Part shown: positions 11,523 to 18,136 of the stretch, piece after piece | Position numbering within the stretch: the stretch's first letter is position 1 | Layout of the letters: the number at the start of each line of letters is the position of its first letter | IMG/VR virus record: IMGVR_UViG_3300037847_001659 | Span: 790-23,427 of that record | From: a virus | Reading direction: 5' to 3' (one strand) | DNA length: 22,638 nt | Translations under genes and position numbers: made by a program | Notes under the pieces: model-generated | What the model was told of the DNA's origin: nothing | Databases searched by the model: none | Seen by the model: only the letters and a program-made list of their open reading frames with translations

Positions 11523-12763
11523 ATGTATTCTCATTATTTGATGGAATGTCTTGCGGTCAGTTGGCATTGAAAAAAGCAGGTGTACCAATAGGTATTTACC
11601 ATGCTAGTGAGATTGATAAATGGGCAATCAAAGTAACTAAAAAGAACTTCCCATTCACAATACAAATGGGAGACATAACTAAACTTGAAGACGCTAGATT
11701 AGAAGTCATTAGAAAACACATAGGCATTGATCTTGTTATGGGTGGCTCACCTTGTCAGGGATTTAGTTTTGCAGGAAAGAATTTAAACTTTGAAGATCCC
11801 CGATCTAAACTGTTCTTTGATTTCGTCAGAGTCTTAAAGATTCTCAAGCCAAAATATTTCTTACTTGAAAATGTCCGAATGAAAAAGGAAAGCCAAGATG
11901 TTATCAGCGAGTATCTTGGGGTTGAACCCATAGCTATTAATTCGAACTTAGTGAGCGCACAGAATCGTCACAGACTTTATTGGACTAACATACCTTTTGA
12001 TATGCCTAAAGATAAAGGAATTATACTTGCTGATATTCTAGAGGACGGAGTAACAGACAGAGAGAAATCACATTGCCTTGATGCTAATTACTTTAAGGGT
12101 GGCAATCTTAAAAGTTACTTTGAGAAACACAGAAGGCAATTAGTATTCAATAATGATGTAGCTATTTATCAATTACCAAGAGGATATAATAAAGGCGGAG
12201 TTACTTCTTCATCTGTGGAAAAAGGAAAAACTCCTTCATTAACTTCTTCATCTTGGCAATACAATAATTACCTTGTAAAAAAAGGCGGTGCTATTCGTGG
12301 TCGCTATGATAAAGATGGAAAGATTCAACAACAATTAGAACTCCGACCTGATGATAAAACAAACTCACTTACTACTGTTCAAAAAGATAATGTAGTTGTT
12401 AGCGGTTGTATCCAAGTAGGCGAGGCAGACTTAAAAGGACACGACATAATCAAAAGAGTTTACAGTAGGAAAGGCAAAGCACCAACGCTTACAACAATGG
12501 GTGGTGGTCATAGAGAACCTAAAGTAATTGTTGATGAGTTGACTTGGAGAAAACTAACACCTCTTGAGTGTGAGAGATTGCAAACAGTACCAGACGGATA
12601 CACAGAAGGAGTATCGAATACTCAGAGATATAAAATGTTAGGCAATGGGTGGACTGTAGATGTGGTTGCTCATATTTTGAAAGGCATAAAACAAAAAGAG
12701 AGGAGAGTTTACCAAAAGGATACGGAAGAATACAATGCACTTCCTGTTCGTGGACATTGTTGA
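11510..12763 (+). CDS. dcm: DNA (cytosine-5)-methyltransferase
   Basis: This 417-aa enzyme transfers a methyl group from SAM to C5 of cytosine, probably protecting phage DNA from host restriction or marking it. Motif I is FSLFDGMSCGQLALKKAG (residues 7-24). Motif IV is GGSPCQGFSF, with nucleophile C82. Motif VI is ENVR, with E120. Motif VIII is QNRHRLYW, with R153 and R155. Motifs IX-X are near the C-terminus (LTPLECERLQTVPDGY; KMLGNGWTVDVV). The region between VIII and IX, which carries target recognition, holds three repeats of the type K(T/A)xxLT(T/S) at about residues 240, 283 and 323. ATG 11510 with AAAGGAGG is preferred over an upstream TTG at 11483. Target sequence cannot be read from the protein. 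Confidence 0.93.
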   Translation: MEAINVFSLFDGMSCGQLALKKAGVPIGIYHASEIDKWAIKVTKKNFPFTIQMGDITKLEDARLEVIRKHIGIDLVMGGSPCQGFSFAGKNLNFEDPRSKLFFDFVRVLKILKPKYFLLENVRMKKESQDVISEYLGVEPIAINSNLVSAQNRHRLYWTNIPFDMPKDKGIILADILEDGVTDREKSHCLDANYFKGGNLKSYFEKHRRQLVFNNDVAIYQLPRGYNKGGVTSSSVEKGKTPSLTSSSWQYNNYLVKKGGAIRGRYDKDGKIQQQLELRPDDKTNSLTTVQKDNVVVSGCIQVGEADLKGHDIIKRVYSRKGKAPTLTTMGGGHREPKVIVDELTWRKLTPLECERLQTVPDGYTEGVSNTQRYKMLGNGWTVDVVAHILKGIKQKERRVYQKDTEEYNALPVRGHC

Positions 12764-12782
12764 GGTAAACATAACAGCAGTT

Positions 12783-12817
12783 GGTAGTCTGCTCTATCAA
12801 AACTACCCATAATTTTT
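12783..12817 (+). terminator. Weak terminator-like hairpin after the methyltransferase
   Basis: GGTAGT (12783-12788) pairs with ACTACC (12802-12807) across a 13-nt loop and is followed by CATAATTTTT. The stem is short and not GC-rich, so termination would be partial at best. The 74-nt gap also reads AGCAGTTGGTAG, which looks like a tRNA D-arm but has no matching arms. Confidence 0.3.
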
Positions 12818-12837
12818 AACAACACTAAGGAGTACAA

Positions 12838-13116
12838 ATGAAACTTAAAAAACTACTAGAGATTAATCAGATGTGCGAAGAAAGAAAAGCACCTTTTGAT
12901 ATACAGGAATCTTTTGAATATGAATCATCAAAGGGGGAAAATATAAATATTCTTGATATGGATATTGTTCATTTTGTTAGAGCATTTAAAGTACTTGCAA
13001 GAGATAAAAAAACTTTAAAGCAAGAACTAGGACGAAAAAGCGACAAAGAACTGTATTGGATTTCAAGTAGATTAAACGGATTAGCTAAAGAACTAACGGA
13101 GTATACAGATGAGTAA
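12838..13116 (+). CDS. 92-aa helical protein, unknown
   Basis: It starts MKLKKLLEINQMCEERKAPF and is a mixed-charge helical protein with IDMD-type acidic turns (INILDMDIVHFVRAFKVLA). The C-terminal half (KTLKQELGRKSDKELYWISS) is basic. AAGGAG lies 6-7 nt before the ATG. It overlaps the next gene by 8 nt. No family is recognised. Confidence 0.65.
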   Translation: MKLKKLLEINQMCEERKAPFDIQESFEYESSKGENINILDMDIVHFVRAFKVLARDKKTLKQELGRKSDKELYWISSRLNGLAKELTEYTDE

Positions 13117-13330
13117 ATTAAAAGAATTTAGATTGGAAAGAAGAACTGTCACAATAGAGGAATGTTTTGTTGAGGCAGAGAATTGGGAAGATGCCGAAGA
13201 AATGGGTTATATGGAAGAACAAGATTGGGAATTTTCTCACGATGAAGCAGAGATTTATTCAGAAGAAGTAGATAATGTTGTGAACTTAAATGCAGAAAGA
13301 AATAGGAGAATAGAAAATGGCAAAGCGTGA
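13109..13330 (+). CDS. 73-aa very acidic protein, unknown
   Basis: It starts MSKLKEFRLERRTVTIEECF. The middle is strongly acidic, with Glu, Asp and Trp (AENWEDAEEMGYMEEQDWEF), and the C-terminus is basic. The pattern EENWEDAEEMG is reminiscent of small beta-helix phage proteins with repeated W-E-D-A turns, but no function follows. It overlaps both neighbours (8 and 14 nt). Confidence 0.65.
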   Translation: MSKLKEFRLERRTVTIEECFVEAENWEDAEEMGYMEEQDWEFSHDEAEIYSEEVDNVVNLNAERNRRIENGKA

Positions 13331-13541
13331 ATTACCTTTTGATTGCAGAGTGATAGATACAAAACCTGTTGAAGTAGCCAATAGATTTACTGGTGAAAAA
13401 ATAACAATACCTGCTGATGCTGTTGCAGTTTACGATAGCATTATGGGTGCTGAACTTTTTAATGATTACGATACAATGCGCAAAGGTTTAGATTGGTTTA
13501 TTAAACACGAACCTGATGCGTATATGGTATTACTTGATTGA
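13317..13541 (+). CDS. 74-aa conserved marine-phage protein
   Basis: It starts MAKRELPFDCRVIDTKPVEV and contains RFTGEKITIPADAVAVYDSI, then a helical C-terminus with DYDTMRKGLDWFIKHEPDAY and MVLLD. I recognise the 'RFTGxxxxxPxxxxAVYDxIM...MRxGLDWF' arrangement as widespread in marine phages and of unknown function. The stop TGA lies in a TTGAACG copy. It overlaps the previous gene by 14 nt. Confidence 0.75.
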   Translation: MAKRELPFDCRVIDTKPVEVANRFTGEKITIPADAVAVYDSIMGAELFNDYDTMRKGLDWFIKHEPDAYMVLLD

Positions 13542-13557
13542 ACGAAGGAGAATAGAT

Positions 13558-13704
13558 ATGGAAGAAAAAGAACAAGGTTTTACATTTACTGCGAGTTATA
13601 CAGCAGAAGTAATGGATATAGATGTAGAGAGTGCGAAGGCTTGGTTTGAAAATCATTTAGCTACTGAAAGTAGGCACATAGACTTTGACATAGAGGAGGT
13701 GTAG
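13558..13704 (+). CDS. 48-aa acidic protein, unknown
   Basis: ATG 13558 is preferred to the upstream in-frame ATG at 13516 because AAGGAG is 7 nt before it and the shorter form avoids overlap. The product starts MEEKEQGFTFTASYTAEVMD and continues IDVESAKAWFENHLATESRH. It looks like a small alpha/beta fold. The next gene begins directly after its stop. Confidence 0.65.
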   Translation: MEEKEQGFTFTASYTAEVMDIDVESAKAWFENHLATESRHIDFDIEEV

Positions 13705-13908
13705 ATGAATAAAATAGAAAAGATAGATTTTATCTACGGAGCAATCAAAGGAACGCTATGGGCTATTGAGAATGATGTAAACGAAATGCCAATAGCAGAA
13801 CTTGAATTTGCTATGGAGTTACTTAAAGACTTGAGAGAACCTCTATTCCAGGAATTGAAAAAAGATATTGAAGGTTGGGATAGCATGGCCAGAGCTTTGA
13901 AAAAATGA
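13705..13908 (+). CDS. 67-aa helical protein, unknown
   Basis: It starts MNKIEKIDFIYGAIKGTLWA and is almost entirely helical and amphipathic. The preceding GGAGG lies 6 nt from the ATG and within the previous gene's end. Its stop overlaps the next ATG as ATGA. No family is recognised. Confidence 0.65.
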   Translation: MNKIEKIDFIYGAIKGTLWAIENDVNEMPIAELEFAMELLKDLREPLFQELKKDIEGWDSMARALKK

Positions 13909-14033
13909 AATGCCATAACTGTTCAAAGGTAGCAACAATAAAACATGGAACGCTTGAAGGTTGGATATATTATTGTAGCTCTTGTGAACTCGAAAGAATA
14001 AGGAAAACAAATGCCGACAAAATTAAAACCTAG
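13905..14033 (+). CDS. 42-aa zinc-ribbon protein
   Basis: Translated directly: ATG 13905 to TAG 14031-14033, starting MKCHNCSKVATIKHGTLEGW and continuing IYYCSSCELERIRKTNADKI. Cys pairs CHNC and CSSC, 17 residues apart, form a classic zinc ribbon. It is small and basic at the end, so DNA or RNA binding is possible. It overlaps the previous gene by ATGA and the next by 23 nt. Confidence 0.65.
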   Translation: MKCHNCSKVATIKHGTLEGWIYYCSSCELERIRKTNADKIKT

Positions 14034-14199
14034 TAGCAAAAGCTATGATAGACAAACTAAAAAAACTACTATTAAACATTACTATATTAAAGGAGTATCT
14101 AAAGATGAACTAATAGAACTTTATAATCAAGAAAGAACTAAACCTAAACTTAAAACTAAAATACTGAATGAACTTACTAGAAGGAGTAAAATAAAATGA
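14011..14199 (+). CDS. 62-aa conserved marine-phage protein (MPTKLKPS)
   Basis: It starts MPTKLKPSSKSYDRQTKKTT, then IKHYYIKGVSKDELIELYNQ, and ends LNELTRRSKIK. Proteins beginning 'MPTKLKPSTKxY' and ending 'NELxRRG' are common in marine phages, always uncharacterised; this one is at the short end. Very basic. It overlaps both neighbours. Confidence 0.75.
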   Translation: MPTKLKPSSKSYDRQTKKTTIKHYYIKGVSKDELIELYNQERTKPKLKTKILNELTRRSKIK

Positions 14200-14459
14200 A
14201 GAAGAAAAGAACAGACAGATATGTAATGACTGTGCATAAAGGAGACACTATGGGTGAATACAAACTCGAAGGAGTTAGAAACGCTGTTAAGTTTGTTAAT
14301 AAATATTTATCCAAAAAACTTTATGTAAAACTACATGGACGCTTTGGAGAAAAGAATCCTAATCTACATAAGTACACAAGCCCAAACGGATTTATAAACT
14401 GGCAAGAGTGTAGACTCGAAGATGCAGTTAGATATGATGTATATATTTATGAAAGATAA
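14196..14459 (+). CDS. 87-aa basic protein, unknown
   Basis: It starts MKKKRTDRYVMTVHKGDTMG and looks like a small alpha/beta protein: strand YVMTVHKG, helix VRNAVKFVNKYLSK, strand LYVKLHG, and a C-terminal strand VRYDVYIYER. AGGAG precedes the ATG by 9 nt. It overlaps the next 30-aa membrane ORF by 11 nt. No family is recognised. Confidence 0.65.
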   Translation: MKKKRTDRYVMTVHKGDTMGEYKLEGVRNAVKFVNKYLSKKLYVKLHGRFGEKNPNLHKYTSPNGFINWQECRLEDAVRYDVYIYER

Positions 14460-14541
14460 AGACAAAGAAAATTTTATCAAAGCATTACCATTATCTGTTT
14501 GGATAATATTAATTTTAGGAATTGTGATATGGGGAGTTTGA
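14449..14541 (+). CDS. 30-aa single-pass membrane peptide
   Basis: Translated directly: ATG 14449 to TGA 14539-14541, MKDKDKENFIKALPLSVWII then LILGIVIWGV. A charged N-terminus is followed by one hydrophobic helix to the C-terminus. No clear ribosome binding site is seen, so coupling to the overlapping gene before it would be needed. Its stop codon lies inside the -35 box of the next promoter. It could be a small membrane toxin or regulator, or a chance ORF. Confidence 0.45.
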   Translation: MKDKDKENFIKALPLSVWIILILGIVIWGV

Positions 14542-14567
14542 CAATCCCCTCTCACTTCTTTTATAAT
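14538..14567 (+). promoter_or_regulatory. Consensus sigma-70 promoter before the replication block
   Basis: TTGACA (14538-14543), 18 bp, TATAAT (14562-14567): both hexamers are perfect matches. Predicted transcription start near 14574, 17 nt before the TTG start at 14591 and 7 nt before its GGAG. It likely drives expression of the block from the 99-aa gene through at least the ssDNA-binding protein. Confidence 0.75.
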
Positions 14568-14590
14568 CCTATATAGATCTGGAGAAACTA

Positions 14591-14890
14591 TTGAACGCAA
14601 AGAAAGTTAAAGCATTAAGAAAAAGAATAAAGCCACTACAAGTAGAATGGCTAAAGACTCTGTTAAGCGAAGATGAAGCAGCACAAGTCTCTATAGACAA
14701 TATAGATCAATTAGCACCTACTCAGGATTATTACATGGCTAATCGAACTATGTATCTGTCTTTTATGACTCCCAAATGGATTATGAAATACTTGAAAAAG
14801 TATCCTCATATTAATTCGTTTGCTGAATTGTCTCAGTATTACGAAGATTGGAGAGCAAAGAATAAAGGGAAGTTAAACTGGAACATTTAA
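14591..14890 (+). CDS. 99-aa conserved phage protein with TTG start
   Basis: It starts at TTG 14591 (MNAKKVKALRKRIKPLQVEW), placed 6 nt after GGAG. No ATG lies close by in frame, and the KKVKALRKRIKPLQVEWLKTL start fits a protein family I associate with marine phages. The middle (MANRTMYLSFMTPKWIMKYL) is also typical. Function unknown. The TTG start codon is itself part of a TTGAACG copy and would lower translation relative to ATG. Confidence 0.75.
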   Translation: MNAKKVKALRKRIKPLQVEWLKTLLSEDEAAQVSIDNIDQLAPTQDYYMANRTMYLSFMTPKWIMKYLKKYPHINSFAELSQYYEDWRAKNKGKLNWNI

Positions 14891-14903
14891 CGAAGGAGGT
14901 ATT

Positions 14904-15674
14904 ATGAGAAATAATTTTTTAACAGTTGTAGTAACACTTATTATTGTAGGATTTGGAGCAAATCTTTTTAGCAATCACGTTATAAATAGACTTGAGGACA
15001 ACGAGTTGTCAATCCGCTATGCTAACTCTATGATCTCTGATATAGAAAAATCTATTCAGGAAGTCAGAGCCAGGACAGCACAAGCAATCTCAAGTAATGA
15101 ACTACGGAACGCTTACATAACTATTGAGGACAACAAACGCTTTTTTGAATATGAAGTTAAGATGTCCCGGAAAAGTATCGAAGAGTTTATCTCAAAGTTG
15201 AACGAAGATATGGAAGGGTTGAACGACATGGTAAATAAAAACAATTCTAACAATCAAATCCTAGAAGAAAAATTAAACTTTCTTTTACAGGAGATAGAAC
15301 TTCTTCAACAAACACAGGATATAATTGAAGAGCCGATTGAAACTCCACAGGCTCTGGATACTTTAAGAGGCTCAATGGCTATCGAATCCTATAGAAAAGA
15401 AGAACAATGTGCCTATGAATTAATGTCAGGCGCACAGAATAAAACTTCTGTTATACAGAAAGCAGTAGACAGGGAAAGACGCAGAGGAGATTACACGCTT
15501 GTTGTTTCTTTTGATGTTGATAATGGTACTGCAGTTATATCAAATGTTAATTCAAATAATGCGCCAAATAGATTAGAAAAAGCTGTACAATCGTATGTTT
15601 CTCAGTTAAAATTTGTAGCTAAAGATAGCTTACAATCTAATTGTGAAATGTCTTTCAATTTAAATGTAACATAA
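14904..15674 (+). CDS. Membrane-anchored coiled-coil protein with TonB-C-like end
   Basis: This 256-aa protein has an uncleaved signal anchor (residues 5-21), a long charged coiled-coil region (about 27-145, with Gln/Glu/Leu heptads near 115-140), and a C-terminal domain from about 195 (DYTLVVSFDVDNGTAVISNV ... LEKAVQSYVSQLKF) that reads like the TonB C-terminal fold. Two Cys (169 and 247) could form a disulfide if the C-terminus is periplasmic. TonB proteins link inner-membrane energy to outer-membrane receptors; here no ExbB/ExbD is seen. A perfect AAGGAGGT precedes the ATG. It might be an envelope protein, exclusion factor or spanin-like bridge. The TonB likeness is from pattern only. Confidence 0.6.
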   Translation: MRNNFLTVVVTLIIVGFGANLFSNHVINRLEDNELSIRYANSMISDIEKSIQEVRARTAQAISSNELRNAYITIEDNKRFFEYEVKMSRKSIEEFISKLNEDMEGLNDMVNKNNSNNQILEEKLNFLLQEIELLQQTQDIIEEPIETPQALDTLRGSMAIESYRKEEQCAYELMSGAQNKTSVIQKAVDRERRRGDYTLVVSFDVDNGTAVISNVNSNNAPNRLEKAVQSYVSQLKFVAKDSLQSNCEMSFNLNVT

Positions 15675-15688
15675 ACGAGGTAAAAAAA

Positions 15689-16141
15689 ATGGCAGAAAAT
15701 AATTTTAATCCTGCAAGTGGTGTTGGCGAAGTTACAGGTCGCGCCTATTACGCTAGTGTAACAACTCCAAATACTACCTTTGATCACAAATGGGAAGTTA
15801 ATCTTGTATTAGATGATGAAACTCTAGCTGATTTTGAAAACAGAGGACATCCTGTTAAAGAAAAAGATTACGGTAGATTCGTAAACTTTAAGCGCAATGT
15901 TAATAAGAAAGGTGGCGGACAAAATCCTAGACCAGTTCTTATCAACGAAGACAGGCAACGAGTAGATACACTTCCGAAGATTGGTAATGGCTCAACAGTC
16001 AAAGTCCAATACGGAGAATATTCGTGGGAATACAATGGCAAGTCAGGTAAAGGCAGAGACTTAAAAGCAATACAGCTTATTGACTTGGTAGAGTATGTAG
16101 AGCCTGATGGCGCAGGAATGTATGACGAAGGAGACTTCTAA
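15689..16141 (+). CDS. ssb: Single-stranded DNA-binding protein
   Basis: This 150-aa protein starts MAENNFNPASGVGEVTGRAY. Its beta-rich body with TFDHKWEVNLVLDDETLADF and KYGEYSWEY-like strands suggests an OB fold, and its acidic C-terminal tail (MYDEGDF) is the usual tip by which ssDNA-binding proteins contact polymerase and helicase. It is probably a T7 gp2.5-type functional counterpart, coating ssDNA at the fork and promoting annealing. Position directly before the primase-helicase and polymerase genes supports this. Its stop and the next ATG overlap by one base. Confidence 0.75.
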   Translation: MAENNFNPASGVGEVTGRAYYASVTTPNTTFDHKWEVNLVLDDETLADFENRGHPVKEKDYGRFVNFKRNVNKKGGGQNPRPVLINEDRQRVDTLPKIGNGSTVKVQYGEYSWEYNGKSGKGRDLKAIQLIDLVEYVEPDGAGMYDEGDF

Positions 16142-16395
16142 TGACACAAGAAGATAAACCTTTTATCACTATTGATGATGTGCAGATATTCGTAGAGGAT
16201 CTACCCGAAGAAGCACAAGGAGTTTTTGGCAGAGTTCAAAGACTAAATCAAAAGAAAGTAAACCTAACGCTTGATCTCGAAGAGGTACAAGCAGGGCTAA
16301 ACTATTTTACTAGCAAGATTGTTGATATAGTAAATAGTGATGCTCCAACTACAAAGGAGGAAGCTAACGAAGAAGAAGTGAAATCAAACAAATAA
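16141..16395 (+). CDS. 84-aa acidic protein downstream of ssb
   Basis: It starts MTQEDKPFITIDDVQIFVED and continues LPEEAQGVFGRVQRLNQKKV. A helical hairpin is likely (residues 19-60), followed by a disordered acidic tail. It loosely resembles small phage proteins with a 'LxxEAxxxxxRVxxLNxxxxxLxxxLxxxQ' helix. It is coupled to ssb by TAATG. Function unknown; an ssDNA-binding-protein partner is possible from position only. Confidence 0.65.
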   Translation: MTQEDKPFITIDDVQIFVEDLPEEAQGVFGRVQRLNQKKVNLTLDLEEVQAGLNYFTSKIVDIVNSDAPTTKEEANEEEVKSNK

Positions 16396-16406
16396 TCATC
16401 GTTATC

Positions 16407-16470
16407 CTAGATACCTCATTTAATACTCCTTAGACTCTTGTTTTGGTGAGGTATCTAGACTTTCTTTTAA
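16407..16470 (+). terminator. 12-bp perfect inverted repeat with T-rich end
   Basis: CTAGATACCTCA (16407-16418) and TGAGGTATCTAG (16447-16458) are perfectly complementary over 12 bp with a 28-nt loop, followed by ACTTTCTTTTAA. It lies between the 84-aa gene and the primase-helicase. The T-rich end suggests a terminator or attenuator; the long loop is also typical of an RNase III processing site. Long T7-type phage transcripts are often processed at such hairpins. Confidence 0.55.
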
Positions 16471-16486
16471 ATATTGGGGAACAATA

Positions 16487-18136
16487 ATGACAAGACCAGA
16501 AAGCAAATTTGTAAAACATATTCCATGCGAAGCCTGTGGCAGTAAAGACAACAACACACTATATGATGACGGACACACATATTGTTTTGGTTGTAACAAA
16601 AGAACATCAGGCAAAGAAACAAACAACACCTACACACCTCCAGTAAGCACATTACCTACAGATAAAAATACTTTTCTTTATTCCTATAAAGGCTCATACA
16701 ACGCGCTTGATGATAGGAAGATCAGTCTTAAAACTGCTAAAGCTTTTGGAGTTTTATCTAGCAACAATAAACATGTCTATCCTTACTACAACAATAACGA
16801 AGTAGTCGCTACTAAAACTAGAGAGATTGATACTAAAAGGTTTTACTCAGGCGGTAACTTTGAAGGCACAGGTTTATTTGGAGAACAGTTATATCGAAAC
16901 ACAGGCGGTAAGTATCTTACAATCACAGAAGGAGAGTGTGATGCTATGGCCGTTTATGAAATGTTTGGCGGTAAATGGGCGGTAGTATCTCTCAAGCGCG
17001 GATGCGCCTCTGCTGTAAAAGATATTAGAGAAAGCATAGAGTTTGTAGAGGCTTATGAAAATGTAGTACTTGCATTTGATAATGATGATGCAGGACAAAA
17101 GGCAGCAAGAGAAGTTGCTAGAATATTAAAACCAAACAAAACAAAGATTATGTCTTTTCCTACTGGCTATAAAGATGCTAACGATATGCTCAAGCAAGGC
17201 AAGTATGAAGAGTTTACTAAAGCTTGGTGGGAATCTAAAACATACACACCATCAGGTATCCTAGAGTTATCTAGTAAAAAGAATGATTGGTTACAGCGTG
17301 AAGACAAAGAAAGTATTCCTTATCCGTGGGAAGGCTTGAATAAAAAACTATATGGTATGCGCAAAGGAGAGTTAGTTACTCTTACTGGAGGCACAGGTTT
17401 AGGTAAATCAAGTGTCACTAGAGAACTAGAACATTGGCTAATTAAAAACACTACAGACAATGTAGGCATTGTAGCTCTAGAAGAGAACTGGCTTAGAACT
17501 GCAGATGGAATAGTATCTATCGAAGCTAACGATAGAATCTATTTATCTGAGAAAAGATCTAAATATTCTAATGAAGAACTAGAACAAATGTTTGACAATG
17601 TGATAGAAGATGGTAGAGTATTTATCCATGCTCATCTTGGCGCAACAAATATTGATGAAATATTTTCTAAGTTACGTTACATAATCGTTGGTTGCGAGTG
17701 TGAATGGGTAGTTGTTGATCATCTACACATGCTAGTAAACGTAATGACAGAGGGAGATGAGAGACGAGGAATTGATAGTTTAATGAATCGTCTTAGATCT
17801 CTTGTAGAAGAAACAGGAGTAGGTATGATTCTTGTTTCTCATTTAAGAAGAGCAGCAGGAGAGAAAGGACACGAACAAGGTATCGAAGTATCCCTATCTC
17901 ATTTGAAAGGATCACAAGGAATATCACAGCTTTCTGATTGTGTTATAGCACTTGAAAGAAATCAACAGGCAGATGATCCAGAAGAAGCAAACACAACAAG
18001 GGTAAGAGTTTTAAAGTCTAGATATACAGGGGATACTGGACTTGCTTGTAGCCTACAATATAATTCGGACACAGGAAGACTATATGAAACAGAATCTGAT
18101 TTCTCTCCCCAACAAAATAGCCCATCACCGTTTTAA
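16487..18136 (+). CDS. Primase-helicase, T7 gp4-like
   Basis: This 549-aa protein makes RNA primers and unwinds DNA at the fork. An N-terminal zinc motif uses C14, C17, C33 and C36 (CEAC and CFGC). A TOPRIM primase core has TEGECDAMA (E148) and FDNDDAG (D198, D200). The C-terminal RecA-like helicase has Walker A GGTGLGKSS (K307), Walker B WVVVDHLHM (D411), and LKGSQGISQLSDCVIALERN. Length matches T7 gp4 (566 aa). Start ATG 16487 is preceded by GGGGA. The 3' end is overlapped by the polymerase start for 53 nt. Confidence 0.93.
   Translation: MTRPESKFVKHIPCEACGSKDNNTLYDDGHTYCFGCNKRTSGKETNNTYTPPVSTLPTDKNTFLYSYKGSYNALDDRKISLKTAKAFGVLSSNNKHVYPYYNNNEVVATKTREIDTKRFYSGGNFEGTGLFGEQLYRNTGGKYLTITEGECDAMAVYEMFGGKWAVVSLKRGCASAVKDIRESIEFVEAYENVVLAFDNDDAGQKAAREVARILKPNKTKIMSFPTGYKDANDMLKQGKYEEFTKAWWESKTYTPSGILELSSKKNDWLQREDKESIPYPWEGLNKKLYGMRKGELVTLTGGTGLGKSSVTRELEHWLIKNTTDNVGIVALEENWLRTADGIVSIEANDRIYLSEKRSKYSNEELEQMFDNVIEDGRVFIHAHLGATNIDEIFSKLRYIIVGCECEWVVVDHLHMLVNVMTEGDERRGIDSLMNRLRSLVEETGVGMILVSHLRRAAGEKGHEQGIEVSLSHLKGSQGISQLSDCVIALERNQQADDPEEANTTRVRVLKSRYTGDTGLACSLQYNSDTGRLYETESDFSPQQNSPSPF

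Larger units (their letters stand above)
9763..15225 (+). repeat. Dispersed heptamer TTGAACG, 11 plus-strand copies
   Basis: Copies start at 9763, 10534, 10542, 11005, 11015, 11027, 11199, 13538, 14591, 15198 and 15219. About 0.3 would be expected in 5.5 kb with equal base use. Some cover stop codons (11005, 13538), one is a TTG start codon (14591), one fills the spacer between ribosome binding site and start (9763), and the others are mostly read as Leu-Asn. I saw no copies outside this stretch by eye. Confidence 0.5.

Noticed and set aside
12735-12811. 25-aa ORF overlapping the methyltransferase end
   Set aside because: No ribosome binding site and no features; the methyltransferase frame explains the region.
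12764-12837. tRNA-like AGCAGTTGGTAG sequence after the methyltransferase
   Set aside because: It resembles a D arm, but no acceptor stem, anticodon arm or T arm (TTC-type) can be formed around it.
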